Positions 26,701 to 38,700 of a stretch of 64,000 nucleotides of DNA are shown one piece after another. The position numbers were made by a program, and so were the translations under genes. The notes under the pieces were generated by a model. The model had not been told where the DNA came from, searched no databases, and worked only from the letters and a program-made list of their open reading frames with translations. The stretch is taken from NCBI RefSeq assembly GCF_036417845.1, contig NC_089980.1:132892516-132956515 (forward strand), read 5' to 3'. Every line of letters starts with the position of its first letter. The first letter of the stretch is position 1. Origin of the DNA: Apteryx mantelli (taxonomy: Eukaryota > Chordata > Aves > Apterygiformes > Apterygidae).

Positions 26701-29700
26701 AGACAGTGGTGGCTACATAGCTGTGCAGCCTTCCCACCCTTCTGGTGTAGTGACGACTCATCAAGCACTTCTGCCCCTTGCAAACATAAACTAACTAGTA
26801 AGTTTGGAGTTACAGCATTTTTCATGTGTTCATGTTTAGGGCTGTCTGAAAATCAGAAACAGGTAAGCTGGTGGAATTGTGGTGGGAGGAGTTCTACATG
26901 TACTGTCAGAGTCTTGACTCAAGTTCCCACTCAGTTCTTCAGTTTGGACCAAGAATTTTACATCCAACTTCAGAAAGCATGGATGCTATGATGCAGGATA
27001 GCCTGTGATATTTGGGAGGTCAGAGTTGTGTATTCAAACCTCCTCGGGCTAAGGTCAGCCTGAATCTTGGTGTCCCCACTCCTGTGAGAGTGGTCTACTC
27101 ACAAGACCAAAAGGGGAAGGAAAACCTGTGTGCCTAAAGTAAGGAGGAAGAGCTCTGAATGCCTGTTTCAGAGGGAAGCCTAGCTTGCATCCAGGGGACA
27201 GATGCCTAAGAAAGTGGCCAGTAAATACCCTGTTCTCTTTGACAGCACCTCCTGAGCAGTGTAGGTGTCCGCACGCTGAGTGCCAGCTCTTGTGGAGTCT
27301 ACCTTAGGCACCTATCTCTCACTCATTCCCTGTAGGAACCTTTTGCACGGTCTTACTATTTTCTTACCATGACATGTTGCTACCACCTGGATTCAGACCC
27401 CAAACACCACCTCAGCTAGATTTTAGGCATTGCAGCCCCAGATCTGAGAGCAAATTTTGACTAGCAATAGTAGAGTCACTGCAGTCACTACAATCACACT
27501 GTATTGCAGTGTGATAGGAGATGTGAAAACTGGGAAAGGAAGTGGCTCCCAGCTCCTAACTCTAAATTTAGGTGAAACAACAGTGAAACATGTTCTCAGA
27601 TACTGCCTATGCTTTACAGGTTCCTATATGTGCACTTTCACAAACAGCAGTCTGTACTACAAGCTGATATATAAGGCCATGAAAGCAATAGATGTCTCTC
27701 CACTACACATCATTTCACACTTAAATGACATTGATGTTACGTGTGACAGTCCTGAAATGCAGACAAATGGTCCTTTGCTGTTCTGCTGTATTGACAGACA
27801 ATTACCACCACTAACTGGTGACTGGAAAGTAAATGGACCTGTCAACATTACAGGTAAGATTAACAAAAGATTGTCTTTAGCCTGTCTGGTTTGTTTGTTC
27901 TTCAGAGGCCTCCTCTTATTTTGCAGCAGCTCCCCCCAAAAGGCCAAGTCCTAGGATGAATATTGGGTGTGTGTTCCAAAGGGGGGACAGAGTGGTTCAT
28001 TTGTGTTGTCTTGGTCCCAGTAGGATTTTGGGCATTTCCATGCACTGTGCAAACACTGTTGCTCAAAACTGTGCCATCCTGGTTGGAAGCCTCTGCCTGG
28101 ACCAGCACCATAGTGACTTTTTCCAAAAAGCTTATTTTTGCATTCTCTAGTTTTGAGAGCAAGGGTGGTGGATCAGCCTCTAGGGATATATCCAGAATCA
28201 CCCTTGATGTGTGAAAAGCCTCTGGGTACCACATACCAAGATCTGGCAGCCAAGGGGGCAGGTGGTACAACATACCTGCAACATAGCAAAAAAATGACTC
28301 CACAATTTCCCTCTCCATGTGTAGCTGCGATCTATCACATGCCTATTCAGTCAGACTTCCCGAAAGGCTTTTTTTATAATACGATCATAAAGAGTTAATA
28401 CAGCTCTAAGAACAGTGTGCTAGAGACAATTACAAGATAGCATGAATAGAAACCATCATAAATGTCTATAAAACATAGTCATAAACAGTCTAATGCCCTA
28501 CTGGACTCTTAAATATTTTATGGCTGTGTATTAACCGTTTATTATTAACTGTCTGTTATAAATGAAACTTTAGCAGAAAGTGAAACAGCAAAATGAGAGA
28601 AAACCTTCAAAGTTCATGCACCCAGCCATTTCTACAGAGGACAGTTAAGGGTGTGCAGGAGTGTTTGCAGAGAGAAAGGATGAAATACTGGCCTACTGTA
28701 ATCAGCTGTTTTGCTCGATTCACTGTGGCCAGGTTTTATGAGCTTTGCTCATAAACCAGATGCACACTCAGCTTTAGCATGGGATAGCTTTAGCAGTTTT
28801 GTCCCCTTTCAGCTAAACCTGCACTCTTCAGATTTAAAGTTGAATGCCTGTCAAGATCCTCACAATATTTATTTCAAAATAAGATGACCTTAGAATCTGC
28901 AGTATTTCCTCTTATTTTACTTATATCTTACTCATCTTAAATATGACAGGTAATAAGGTTAGGGGGATTGTTTTTGGCAGTAGGTGCTCAGCACTGGGCT
29001 GAGAGTTGGGCTTCTGGCCTTTGGAGACCACTGTGAGTGCTGCCAGAGTAAAGGGTGTGCATGGATTTTAGCACTGATGAGTTAAAAGTGCTACGCTACC
29101 AAAGACGACATATAAACCCACAGGATTTTCCTTAGCTATTGTGATTGCTTGCGATTTTCAGAGCCCAGGTATTTTTGGACATCCATAGCCCCTCAAGGAT
29201 CATTTATTTCACTCTAGGAGTCTCCAGTTTCACTGGAAACTGCACTGAATACAAGCTCAAAGTCAATGCATTGCTATGCCCACCTGAGAAGTCAGGTACA
29301 GTGACAACATACACATGTGAGCTGCATACTGGACACGGTGCAAGCACCAGTCAAAACATCCGAGTGACATATTTCCGAACAGGTAAGAACCAGGTAGCAT
29401 GTAACACAGACCATAAGCTCTCTGATGCCCAGGTGGCATCTGTGGCACATGCCATTTGTAAGTGACTGACTATAACAAGTGACTGTCAATAACATGTCAT
29501 TTATCTTGTGTCATCTCAGCACATGTAACCATAACTTCAAGCATAAAAACATTTGTTTCTGTGGGACGTTCATTTAATCTAACGTGCACAAGTGATGTGA
29601 GCAATTATGACAGCGTCAGCTGGGAAATCCAGGACAGAAATAACACGAAAATTATCGACTGTGCTATGTGCATCAATAGCAGCAAACTCCCAGCCAAATC

Positions 29701-32700
29701 TGTGCTCAGTGTGAGGACTGCCACTGAGGACTGGAGCGGTGAGTGAATACAGTTTGTATTGACTACAGAGGCAATGAATTCTCTGTACTAGATCATTTAC
29801 AGCATCCTTAGTCCGGCAAATTACTGTGATGCCTGACCACAGGAAATAAAAAAGTGTTAAAACTGCTGGAGGACAGCAAGGCATGAAGCTGGCCACAACA
29901 TTGTCCTTGTTCAGTATTGGGACTCATGACCAGACAAAAGCTGAGAAGCCCTTATGTTGACTAAGACATAGTTTTTGTGTCATTGCTTTCAGGCACCTAC
30001 ATCTGCACGTTCTCCCAGAAGTATTTGAACAGTTCTGCCAATGTGACAGTCACAGTTGTTCCCTTGCCTCTGAAGCAGAACATCCTGCTAGATCCCATCA
30101 CAGCATTTATACAGAACAACAAGCTGCAAGCCCTTAAGTGCTGCATAGATGCTAAAGCCAGTGAAAATTATAATGTTACATTTGTGGTTCAACAAAATGA
30201 ACTTCAAGTCGGTAAGAAACAATAAACTTGTTGAATTAACAGTTACACTGAGTATCACAACCCCATCCTGTAGGATTCTTTTCATGATCTCCACCGTTAG
30301 TGAGTTAACAAATGCAACTATTTTTCACATGATTTGGGGTTGTATACATTAAGTTCCTTCTCACCCTTACTCATGTCCAGTTTCTTCCTGTTTTACTATC
30401 GTCTATTAGCCCATTCTTCTTACTACTAGTCGTCAGAAAGCACCAGATCTTTACCTCGGCCTATGTAGAATCAGTCAAAATGTGATTAACGTAATGTTTT
30501 ACAGATATTCTTAGAATCCTTCTTTATTCTTACCAGTGACTTTTACTCACCTTGTCATTACTTAGATTCTTTTGAATATTTTATTTTAGTGTCTCAGGGT
30601 TTGGGGTTTTCTTCAGTTGAGTCCATGTAACCAATTCATACTTATTGCTATTATGATCACCTACAAGGACTCCCGAGTGTATAAAAACAAGGAAATAGAC
30701 CATTTTTTTTTAGGGTGCCTGCAGTGCCTGGGAAGCATGGCTAACATTAATCAGAAGAATATTAAAGTCAACTGCTGTAGCGATAAATATAAAAATGAGT
30801 AAATTCAATGGTTTGGTGTGCCTTGCCAGGCAGTGAGAATAAGCATCCTCACCACTGTTCAGATTAGAAATTGGTGAATTCTGTTTATTTGCTTTTATCT
30901 TCCACTCTGACATTTTATGAATTCAGTATTGAGGAAATGTTACTTACAAAGAAGATCTATTAATTCATGAAAAATGTAGAATAATATACTAAGAATGCAA
31001 TTCAGAGAACTATACTATATTCGTCAAGGATACCGATAACATATAATTAACAGCACAAAAGCCTAGTTTTCTATATCTTAAACTTAGTGGCATGTTTTAT
31101 ATGCTAGGAGTTGTCAAGTGGCTCACAAAATAGCTAGATTAGAAAAGAGCACAGAAGAGCCACCTAAACTAACTCAGAAAACATGCAGGAGTGCAAAAAC
31201 AACAGGCTGAAATATAAGGTGAGTGGAGGCTGGATCTCTGAGTTGCTAAGAAAAAATGCCAAGATCCCTTTGGAAAAGACTGCAACCAGAGACCCTCAGG
31301 CACACTGAAAAGCAGTGGGAGTGCAGGGCAGATCCTGAGTTTGAAAGAATCATGTGCGAACAGAAAAAAGAAATTCCCAGCCTAAATCAAATGCCTGTGG
31401 TAGAAGCAGAAGCAGGAAGACCATTCACCAGAAGTGTTTCTAAGGCAAATTTTGGTTCCTGCATAGTAAGAGTGTTTGAGCAGGATTTGCTCATACACCA
31501 ACAATTGAAAAGGATGCTGATCATACAGTAGCTGCCAGAAGATTTACCTTTTAATAGATTTTTAAACTTTTTAATAATTTTAATAAATCAGCAACAGACA
31601 GATCAGCATACACAGACTCTCCACAAAGAAAGCCTTCCTCCAGGACCTATGGAAAAAAGTTTTACAGAAGCTTTCTGCTCTCTGCTAGCTGATTGACCCC
31701 AAATCTATATTAACCTGTCTCAATCTTTCCATGCAGGGAAAAAGAAAGAAGGGAATTTGTTGTGCTATTACACAATGTACAATTACACAGAACCAAAACC
31801 AGACAGCAACGCACCGCCCCTCCAGGCATATTGTAAGTTCGTTAATCGCATTGGAGATGAAGTCAAGAGTAACAATATAACACTGAAGCCGATATCTGGT
31901 AAGAAAACACTACTATTTAAAGCTGTTTGTTAAATATCCCCATAACTTTGTTAAGTCAGAGGCTGCAAATTTATTACTCATGACATGTAACAGGAGCAAG
32001 TTTGTGTTAGCCAAGAAGTTTTTGTCTCTTTTTTAATGGGAAATTTTGAAATACAGAGGAAAGAATGGGTTTTGCTGAAATTAAAAAAAAAAAAAATTTG
32101 TTTTCACTCTATTTGACAGTGGCCCAGTATGTTCCTGAGCTTTCATAGCTCAGTCATCTTCTGTCCCTACTTCCGCCTGGTGTGGCCTGCCCCACTGCGC
32201 AGTCTCCCACGTTGTAGTGTAGCCATAAACATCTCAGCTTGCACCAACAATTTGGCAAGGGTAAAAACTGTGGTGCCTCAGGAAGAAGTTGTCTAGCTCA
32301 GGAGGTCAGTCTGTGGGAGAGCATATCCACCTTAAACACAAGAGCGGCAACTTCCCTGAAGTGTTGCAGAGACCTGGGCAGGCCTAGTTTCCAGTCAGCT
32401 CTGGAAGAAATACTGGGTAATTAGAATTCAACATTCCTAAATCCAGTTTTAATGGTAAGTTTTGTTCTGACCAGAGTTTGGGTATTTCAGCTTCTTATTC
32501 TGAATCAGAAAAAACAAACAAACAAACAAACAAACAAAAAACAATAGTCATCCCTATGGTGCAGAAATTCTGTTTCTTCCACAGTATAAACAGTGGAGCC
32601 TACCACGGACTCAAGTGTATTTGGCCAGATTTCACTCTCTTTGGCAATAAATACAGTGTGCCTTAGGATCAGGCTGCAAACACTTTATTTACTTTAGTCA

Positions 32701-35700
32701 GTAGCTACTTACTGGTATGACTAACTTAATCAAAGCTGATTAGATTATTTGCAAAAGTCACTGTTCATGAAAAAGGTGTTGAGGCCTCACTATCAAGGTC
32801 TAAATGAATTTCCTGTTAGTGCTGCAGCAGCACTGAGTCCCCTTAAAAGAGTAAAATAACCCTCGGGCTAGAGATGGCCACGTACATACAAAGAATTACA
32901 ATTCACATAGTGGCCAATATAATCTCACCTGCACCCCTATTTTCTTATGTAATCTAATGGACAAATTCTAAATGTTTGGGTCTTGCTTTTTGGACTTGGT
33001 TCAGTACTCAAAAACAATGGGTTTGACTCAATTTTCTTTTTAATTTCATGATTCCCAAAAAATCAGACTGGGAATTTAAAAGGAGTTTGTTTTTTGTTTT
33101 CATTCTTTTGTGTGTTTTTTTTTTCACCAGGTTTTGCTTCTTGCTTTTGTTTCAGCTGCAAAAAATACTGAGTTTCAAGCATCTTGCTTCTCGTGCCTGA
33201 CAGAATCAGCAGGTGCTAAGATGTCTGTAAATGAGAAAACATTTTACAGTGTCCCAAGAAAAGTTTCCTAACCCTCAAGAAAGCTCATTCTCAGGCTTCA
33301 GAGCAAGATTTGAAGATATAAATATTTGCATTTTATTCTTATTGTGGAGAGTAGCAAAGGCTTGGAAGTTGTTGAAAAAATACAGCTTCCAAGGCATATA
33401 CACACTCAAAAGTCATGATTATCAAAGATGGCAAACTGAAATGCTAACCCCTGCGAGTTAAGGGTTAAAGACCTCTGAACTTTGGGAGCTCACAGGTCTG
33501 ATAAGGGGTATCTCTCTATTTCTCAGTTTTCCATCTCTCTCTCTTTTTCTCAATACAGGTGGGAAAGTTCACTGCTCAGGCAGTTTGGGCATTGGAGAAG
33601 AAGGGGCCAAAATAACGAAGCCGTGCACTGAGTTAAACAATGCAGATGGTTTTAACCGAGGCAATGTAACTTATGTGTGTTCCAGCACCTCCTGGGTGGT
33701 TGCCAGAAATGACTGCCTTTCGGTACCAATAAACAACTTGCTTCTGAATGCTGAGGTAACATTTATGAGTTTTTCTGAGGTTTGGGGCTTCGGGGGAAGG
33801 GGTAGCTTTAAAAGAGAGAACAAAAATGGACTTTTTGCTCAAGAATATCTAAAATATATTAAGTATTAAAAATAAAAATATTTAATTATATCTTTTAAAA
33901 GACATAAAGAACAATTGGCTCTATCTATATAAGTCAGTAAAAGAGGCCAGCTCCCTTTCTCTGGCCCAGAGGCACGTGGCACTGCATGGCTGACATCCAT
34001 ACACTTAAATGCCCTCTCCCCCAGACAAGATGACCTTATTCATAGTGTCTACTGGGAAAAGTCCCTGGCCTCTGGCATACCCTGAACCATGCTCAGGTGT
34101 TGCCTGAGTGAACGCTAGTTGGCACAAGCCCAAATCATGCCACCAAGCACACTAACAATGAAGCAGTATGGACAACTATGGGCCATTGCCCGAGCCTATG
34201 CGCAGACCCTGTTTAGCATGTCCCCTCAGCCACTGCACTTCCCAGATAGGTGCCGGGCTTAGGTTTTTGGGGAGGGGTAGCTGTCCTATCATATAGCGTG
34301 GTTCACTTCCACAGACCATCCAGAGTCACCCTTTTCTCTGTGAAGTTAGATGACAGAAATTATCTTTCTTTCATTAAATATTCACTGACTATGTTTATTT
34401 TAGTAAATTAGACATAACAAGGGCCCAAGCAGAGGTACAGCTACTCAATCATTTATTTTCATAACTTTTTTTCTAGGATACTCCCTGGTATGGTTTAGGC
34501 CCAGGCCAACTATTTTCTCCCAAATAATTCCCAGAAACAGCCTAGGAGTTAGCACAGGCAGGAGACCATTTTCAACAGGCAGTCTGGATACCCCATTCTG
34601 GAGGGACAAGAGGGTTCAATACTATCAGCATGGCTAGAATGGGCCTGGTTCTGTTTACTTAACTAGTATAGGTATAGCCATTATGAAGGAGGATCAAACT
34701 CCAGGCAAATTGCATGCAAGTAACGCAGTGTTATCTTCCATTCCAGTCTTTGGTCAACAACCCTGAGGCAAGAGCAGACCTACCTGAATATCTTGAGGAG
34801 CTTCAGAGAAAGTCAGCAGAGGAGCAAAGTGCACTAAATGAGACTGCAAACCTAGGAGCAATTGTTACCATCCTGGATTTGGTCTCCTCTATCCCGGTAG
34901 ATGCAAAGACTGCCACTGTTACAGTAAGGTTTTATTTTAAGTCTTACCAATACTTACCAAGCCCTTTGGCCTCTGTGCCACAGAGGAAGAAATTCTCCTC
35001 AAGAAATTTAACAGTTAGAGTCATGAGCAGGTGGGAATTAAGGGAATGAGATGAAATGACAGAAAGATACAGAAGAGCTTATGAAAAACCAAGATGAAGA
35101 CCAAGAGCCTATGCATGAAAGAGGACAAAAGGACTTAAGCGCTAGGAAGAGAAACTACTACATGCTTAGCAAATAGAAATGTTCTAGGATCCATAAATGT
35201 CTCTGGCACTAAACATCTGAGGAAAGGACAAATAATGATAGACTAGGAGCGGGAGTACAAAAAAGGAAAGGGTTAAAATAAAGATGAGGAGAGTTAATTC
35301 CAGGAGCCATGATCAAGTGAGGAAAATCAACCAAATGTAACAACAAATAAATAGCAGAACATATCTCAGAAATGCTTGAAAGCCTTAACTGTGAGGAATA
35401 GAAGAACAGCACTGCTTTTCTAAGCAGAAAAGCGCCAGAATATTTGATGTTTTGTAGCTACAGAACCATAAATGAGAGACAGAGGAATCAAGAATAGCAC
35501 AAAGACTGAGGCCTCAGACAGAAGGCTGGAAAAGAGAAAGTAGTAAATAATATAACAAGAAAAGCCAAGCAGCTGAACTTTTCAAAACCTTGACTTGAAA
35601 ATACAGCATGTAGAGGGATAATGACTGAAGGTTTCATATGGCTTGGGAAAAAGAGGAAATGCTGGGCTTTTCCAAAAGGCAATTCTAGTACCACACAGAA

Positions 35701-38700
35701 AATATCACCAGAAATAACAATGATTTGTATGGGATTTCAATAACACCATTACTCTGTTGTCATTACAGAATTTCCTCTCTACAGTGGACATGATTGTTAA
35801 TGATTCCAAAATAGAAACTTGGGAAGCACTGGATATGCAGCAGCCACATAAAAGTTCTTTGTTACTGCTTTCAGTAGAAAGATTTTCAGAGCACCTCCAA
35901 CCAGTTAATAATACCATTCCTTTTGTCAACACAAATACCATTCAGCTAGATGGTATAGTAGTGACAGAAAATAGCAAGGCAGACTATAGTAAGAACTTCA
36001 CCAGTAAAGAAAACCTCACAGTTAATGTGCTAATAGGTGAAGCTGAAATTCAGACTCTGCCACAAAACTCAACCATTGTCAGTGTGGCCTACTCAACACT
36101 TGGACGTATTTTGCCCCAGAATAAGTCCATGCTCGTGAATGGCTTACTGCTAACAACAACTGTGAGCAGAAACAGAAGCCAGAGCATCTCTATTAATATG
36201 ACTTTTGCAAAGAAAAATACTTCCCTAAAGGATCCGCAGTGTGTCTTTTGGAACTTCGGTCCCAGTAGCGGCGGCGATTGGAATAGTAGTGGTTGCACAC
36301 CCACAGAGGTAGGAAGTGATGTCATTTGCTCCTGCACTCACTTGACATCATTTTCAATTCTTATGTCACCTGATGAATCCCATCAGGGAAGCGCTGAAGA
36401 TTATATTACCTACACTGGCCTGGCCATTTCCATCTTCAGTTTGGTGGTCTGCATTATAATTGAATCCTTAGTCTGGAAATATGTGACGAACAACACAACC
36501 TCCTATATACGCCATGTCTGTATACTCAACATAGCTATGTCACTCCTGCTTGCTGACATTTGGTTCCTTGTCACTGCCTCTATTCATAACAAAAAGCCTA
36601 TCTGTACAGTGGTCACCTTCTTCATCCATTTATTCTACCTCAGTGTCTTTTTCTGGATGCTCAGCCTGGGCCTCATTCTTTTCTACCGACTGGTCTTCAT
36701 CTTACACAACACAAGCAAGACCGCTCAGAAAGTGGTGGCATTCTGTCTGGGATATGGGTGCCCCTTTGTCATTGCAGTCATTACCATCGCTGTCACTCTG
36801 CCAAGGGACGTTTACACCAGAAAGAAAGTCTGCTGGCTCAACTGGGAGGACAGCAATGCTCTCTTGGCCTTTGTCATACCTGTCCTGGTCATTGTGGCCA
36901 TTAATTTGTTCATCACTGCAGTCGTCATAATAAAAATACTGAGGCCAACCATTGGGGACAGGACAAACAAGCAGGAGAAGAACTCTTTGATTCAAATTGG
37001 CAAAAGTGTGGCCGTCCTGACACCGCTGTTAGGCCTCACCTGGGGATTTGGCCTTGCCACCATCATCAAAAGCAGCTCCCGGGCATTCCACATCCTCTTT
37101 GCTCTGCTCAATTCTTTGCAGGTGAGTTACACATGTGCATGGGTTTTTTTTCTCTATGACCATTTAACATGTAGTAACATTACTGCAGTGCTGTGCTTGG
37201 GGAGAATAAACACAGTTTGCAAAAAAGTTCAGGTTTGTCTTACACATCCTTATTTCCAAAGGGCTCTTTGGGAAACCCATTCTAGCAGCATCATTAACAG
37301 ATGAGCCTTGCAGATAAAGCTAACATAAAGATAACTTCTGACTTTGACAGTTGCTTTGGGGAGAATTTGCATCCCAAAGATTAAAAAAATAACCATGCTG
37401 TATGCAGGTGGGCAAGCTTCAGCATGTCTGCTCTCATTTACAGTGCATCTGGAAGTATCATAGGATGTTCTTGTGGGTTGAAGTAATGAGGGAGTGTAAA
37501 CAGCAGGGAAGTCACCAAAACCAGCAGATCAGTACTAAGAAAAAAGAGGATAACTGACCGAAATCCAGATGACTGATTATTTTCAATCAATCAGTAAGAT
37601 TTTTCTAATAACATATTTAACTAGCCACCAGTATCCAGATATAAAAGGATTTCTTATGGACGCAATGGTTATGTCTACTCTGTCTCTTAAGGTGGCTTCA
37701 AGATTGCACGTTTCAGACCAAACTCACCTGCCTTTTATATTGTGAGCCTTCTAGCTTACCTTGGGGGCACAGGTAGGGCATGTCTTCCATACATGAAAGT
37801 CTATCCTACCAAGTATGCTTAATGCTAGGAAACTACCTGTGTCACTTCTGAAGACCAGATATACCTATGGTTTAGGCAGGCTAGGCCTGGAGACCTCTAC
37901 CATATCAGAGGTCTGTTAAGTGAGATGCAGTAAGAAAAATGCCCTCTACCAAAGAAATCAGAGTTTAAATAGTCAATATGGACAATGTTTGAGATAACTA
38001 TGAGGTACTGCACTTAAAAGGTTGATGTCATCAAGGACTGAATGTAATTTTCTGTCCCCTAGGGATTATTCATTTTGGTGTTTGGGACTCTCTGGGACAA
38101 GAAGGTAAGAATTCAAACTACTACTTATATTGTGTGAAAGATATTGTTGGAATTCAAACATAATTGCTGTATTTACTGATTGACTTTTTTTGAAAAAATA
38201 GATACAAGAAGCCTTGCTGAAGAGGAATTCACTGTCCAGATGGAGTTCACAGCAAACAAAGGTTAAATTCTTTCCCTAAGAATGTATTTCTGAGTTACCG
38301 TTGAACAGTCTAACACACTCCTTGTGTCTTTTTAGTCAAATGCACTTTATATTACTAATTATTTATTAGAACTGGTCAGTGAAAGAGTGCTCAGAGAAAC
38401 TAACAACATAACTACGAAAATGCTCCCTTCCCCCCTTTTTCAAAGTTATTTCACCTGTGGTTCAAAAATGAGAGGAGGTTGGTCTATATTTGATTATAAG
38501 CAATATATAAAAAAACTTGCTAAAGTCTGTAAGAAGAAATGTAACTGAAAGTTAGAAAAATCAGAAAATTTCAGTGGCACCATTAATATATGCAACCATA
38601 CCAGAAATGCAAAGGGAACTTCTTGGTAAGAAGTTCGGCTATGGGCAGGAAAGGATGGAGACTCTAACCCTTGGGACTTCCAAGACAGGTTAGCCCACAG

